Origin: Betaproteobacteria bacterium
GTDB taxonomy: Bacteria > Pseudomonadota > Gammaproteobacteria > Burkholderiales > SG8-39
Reading direction: 5' to 3'
DNA length: 6,387 nt
Assembly: GCA_004298295.1 (NCBI GenBank)
Contig: SCUH01000197.1
Location: 1 to 6,387, forward strand
Part shown: in pieces, positions 5,426 through 6,387 of the stretch
Layout: every line of letters starts with the position of its first letter
Numbering within the stretch: the first letter of the stretch is position 1
Notes under the pieces: model-generated
Seen by the model: the letters and a program-made list of their open reading frames with translations, nothing else
What the model was told of the DNA's origin: nothing
Database searches by the model: none
Translations under genes and position numbers: made by a program

Positions 5426-6387
5426 TCAGGGTTGCGGTCCGCCCTGCACAGGCTGGTGCGGTGCGGGGTGCGCCACATGCGGCGGCGGCGCGGCGAGCGA
5501 GCCCACCACCATGCCGACGAAGGCGCAGCCCAGGCCAACCAGCTGCGCCGGCCAGACGCTCTCGGTGCCGAAATTCTCCATCAGCAGCCACGACACCAGA
5601 CCCAGCAGGATCGAGCTCACCGCGCCCGAGGCATTGGCGCGCTTCCAGAACAGGCCTGCGGCAAGCGGCACGAACGCGCCCACCAGGGTCACCTTGTAGG
5701 CGCTCTGCACCATCTCGTACATCGTGCTCCTGGAGTTGAGCGCGAACAGCAGCGCCGCCAGCGCGAAAGTGACCAGCACGATGCGCAGCGTCAGCAGGAA
5801 CTGCCGGTCGCTCATGTGCGGCACGAACGGCCGCAGCACGTTTTCGGTGAACAGCCCGGTCGGCGCCAGGATGGCGCCGCTCGCGGTCGAGAGAATCGCC
5901 GAAAGCAGCGCGCCGAAGAACACGATCTGCGCCCACAGCGGCGTGCGCTTGAGGATCAGATCGGGCAGGATGCGCTGGATCTCGCGCGCATCCTCCGCCT
6001 TGAAGAGCTCGCGCACCGAGGGGTCGATGACGAGCGCCGCGTAGGCGATATAGATCGGCACGAAGGCGAACAGGAAGTACGCCGCCGCGCCGATGAGCGA
6101 GCCCTTTACCGCAGTGGCTTCATCCTTCGCCGAGGTGACGCGCTGGAACACGTCCTGCTGCGGAATGGAGCCGATGGCGAGCGTCATCCACGCCGCGACG
6201 AACGCGAGCCATTCCTTGGTTCCGCCGCCGGGCCAGAACTCGAGCTTGCCGGCCTCGAGCGCGGCACCGACGACCTTGCCGGCGCCGCCGGCCATGCCGC
6301 CGACCAGCCAGGCAATGGCCCAGAGCCCCAGGACGATGATCACGGTCTGGAACAGGTCGGTCCAGGCGACCGACCACATGCCGCCCC
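5426..6387 (-). CDS. Sodium:solute symporter (SSS family), C-terminal ~320 residues (5' end outside window)
   Basis: The inner-membrane secondary transporter uses the sodium gradient to import a solute. The frame runs open through the right edge (GGM...), so the first several membrane segments are missing. Numbering from the methionine at 6379, hydrophobic segments lie near 8-28, 57-72, 94-118, 148-172, 193-213, 222-244, 251-270 and 278-297. Family landmarks are WSVAWTDLFQTVIIV, GSIPQQDVFQRVTSAKDE (70-87) and the discontinuous helix LLSAILSTASGAILAPTGLFTENVL (158-182), whose Ser/Thr residues correspond to the sodium-site helix in SSS structures. The substrate (proline, choline, carboxylate or other) cannot be told from this part. 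The ~20-residue tail is rich in Pro and His (PPPHVAHPAPHQPVQGGPQP). It is followed by vanZ after 10 bases, so it is the first visible gene of the minus-strand cluster. Confidence 0.9.
   Translation of the reverse strand, partial: GGMWSVAWTDLFQTVIIVLGLWAIAWLVGGMAGGAGKVVGAALEAGKLEFWPGGGTKEWLAFVAAWMTLAIGSIPQQDVFQRVTSAKDEATAVKGSLIGAAAYFLFAFVPIYIAYAALVIDPSVRELFKAEDAREIQRILPDLILKRTPLWAQIVFFGALLSAILSTASGAILAPTGLFTENVLRPFVPHMSDRQFLLTLRIVLVTFALAALLFALNSRSTMYEMVQSAYKVTLVGAFVPLAAGLFWKRANASGAVSSILLGLVSWLLMENFGTESVWPAQLVGLGCAFVGMVVGSLAAPPPHVAHPAPHQPVQGGPQP

Noticed and set aside
4657..5739. A 360-codon plus-strand open frame opposite vanZ and the symporter
   Set aside because: Arg/Gln-rich shadow translation with no recognisable domain, opposite two well-supported membrane protein genes.

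Overview
The window is GC-rich (roughly two thirds G+C), gene-dense bacterial DNA. All of it is covered by seven protein-coding genes or by gaps of 24 bases or fewer. The gene set suggests a betaproteobacterium: a PilU-type pilus ATPase, a stand-alone RlmL-like rRNA methyltransferase, a NodI/NodJ-type ABC exporter, a thioredoxin-like [2Fe-2S] ferredoxin beside a small alpha/beta hydrolase, and a long VanZ-family membrane protein. This is judged from protein resemblance only; there is no rRNA or marker gene here to fix the taxonomy.

Layout. The left edge holds the 3' end of pilU on the plus strand (1-546). Everything else lies on the minus strand and is read right to left: a sodium:solute symporter cut by the right edge (5426-6387), a VanZ-family protein (4357-5415), a [2Fe-2S] ferredoxin (4024-4332), an alpha/beta hydrolase (3419-4024), the ABC ATPase nodI (2490-3413), its permease nodJ (1698-2486) and an rlmL-like methyltransferase (553-1695). 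Gaps along this strand are 10, 24, -1 (overlap), 5, 3 and 2 bases, so the six genes that end inside the window, together with the symporter, look like one transcription unit. Its promoter must lie beyond the right edge or inside a gene. The methyltransferase and pilU converge tail to tail with only 6 bases between their stop codons.

How the genes work together. NodI and NodJ clearly form one exporter. The other genes are functionally mixed: solute uptake, a VanZ-like membrane protein, an electron carrier, an esterase-like enzyme and rRNA modification. The compact arrangement supports co-transcription, but I see no single pathway joining them. No RNA gene, insertion sequence, CRISPR array, phage gene or toxin-antitoxin pair is visible. 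I see no convincing sign of a new multi-gene system. The most noteworthy signals are small ones at gene junctions: a hairpin over the vanZ stop and ferredoxin start, a perfect tandem 8-base repeat that forms the nodI stop/nodJ start, and hairpins at the pilU/rlmL convergent end.
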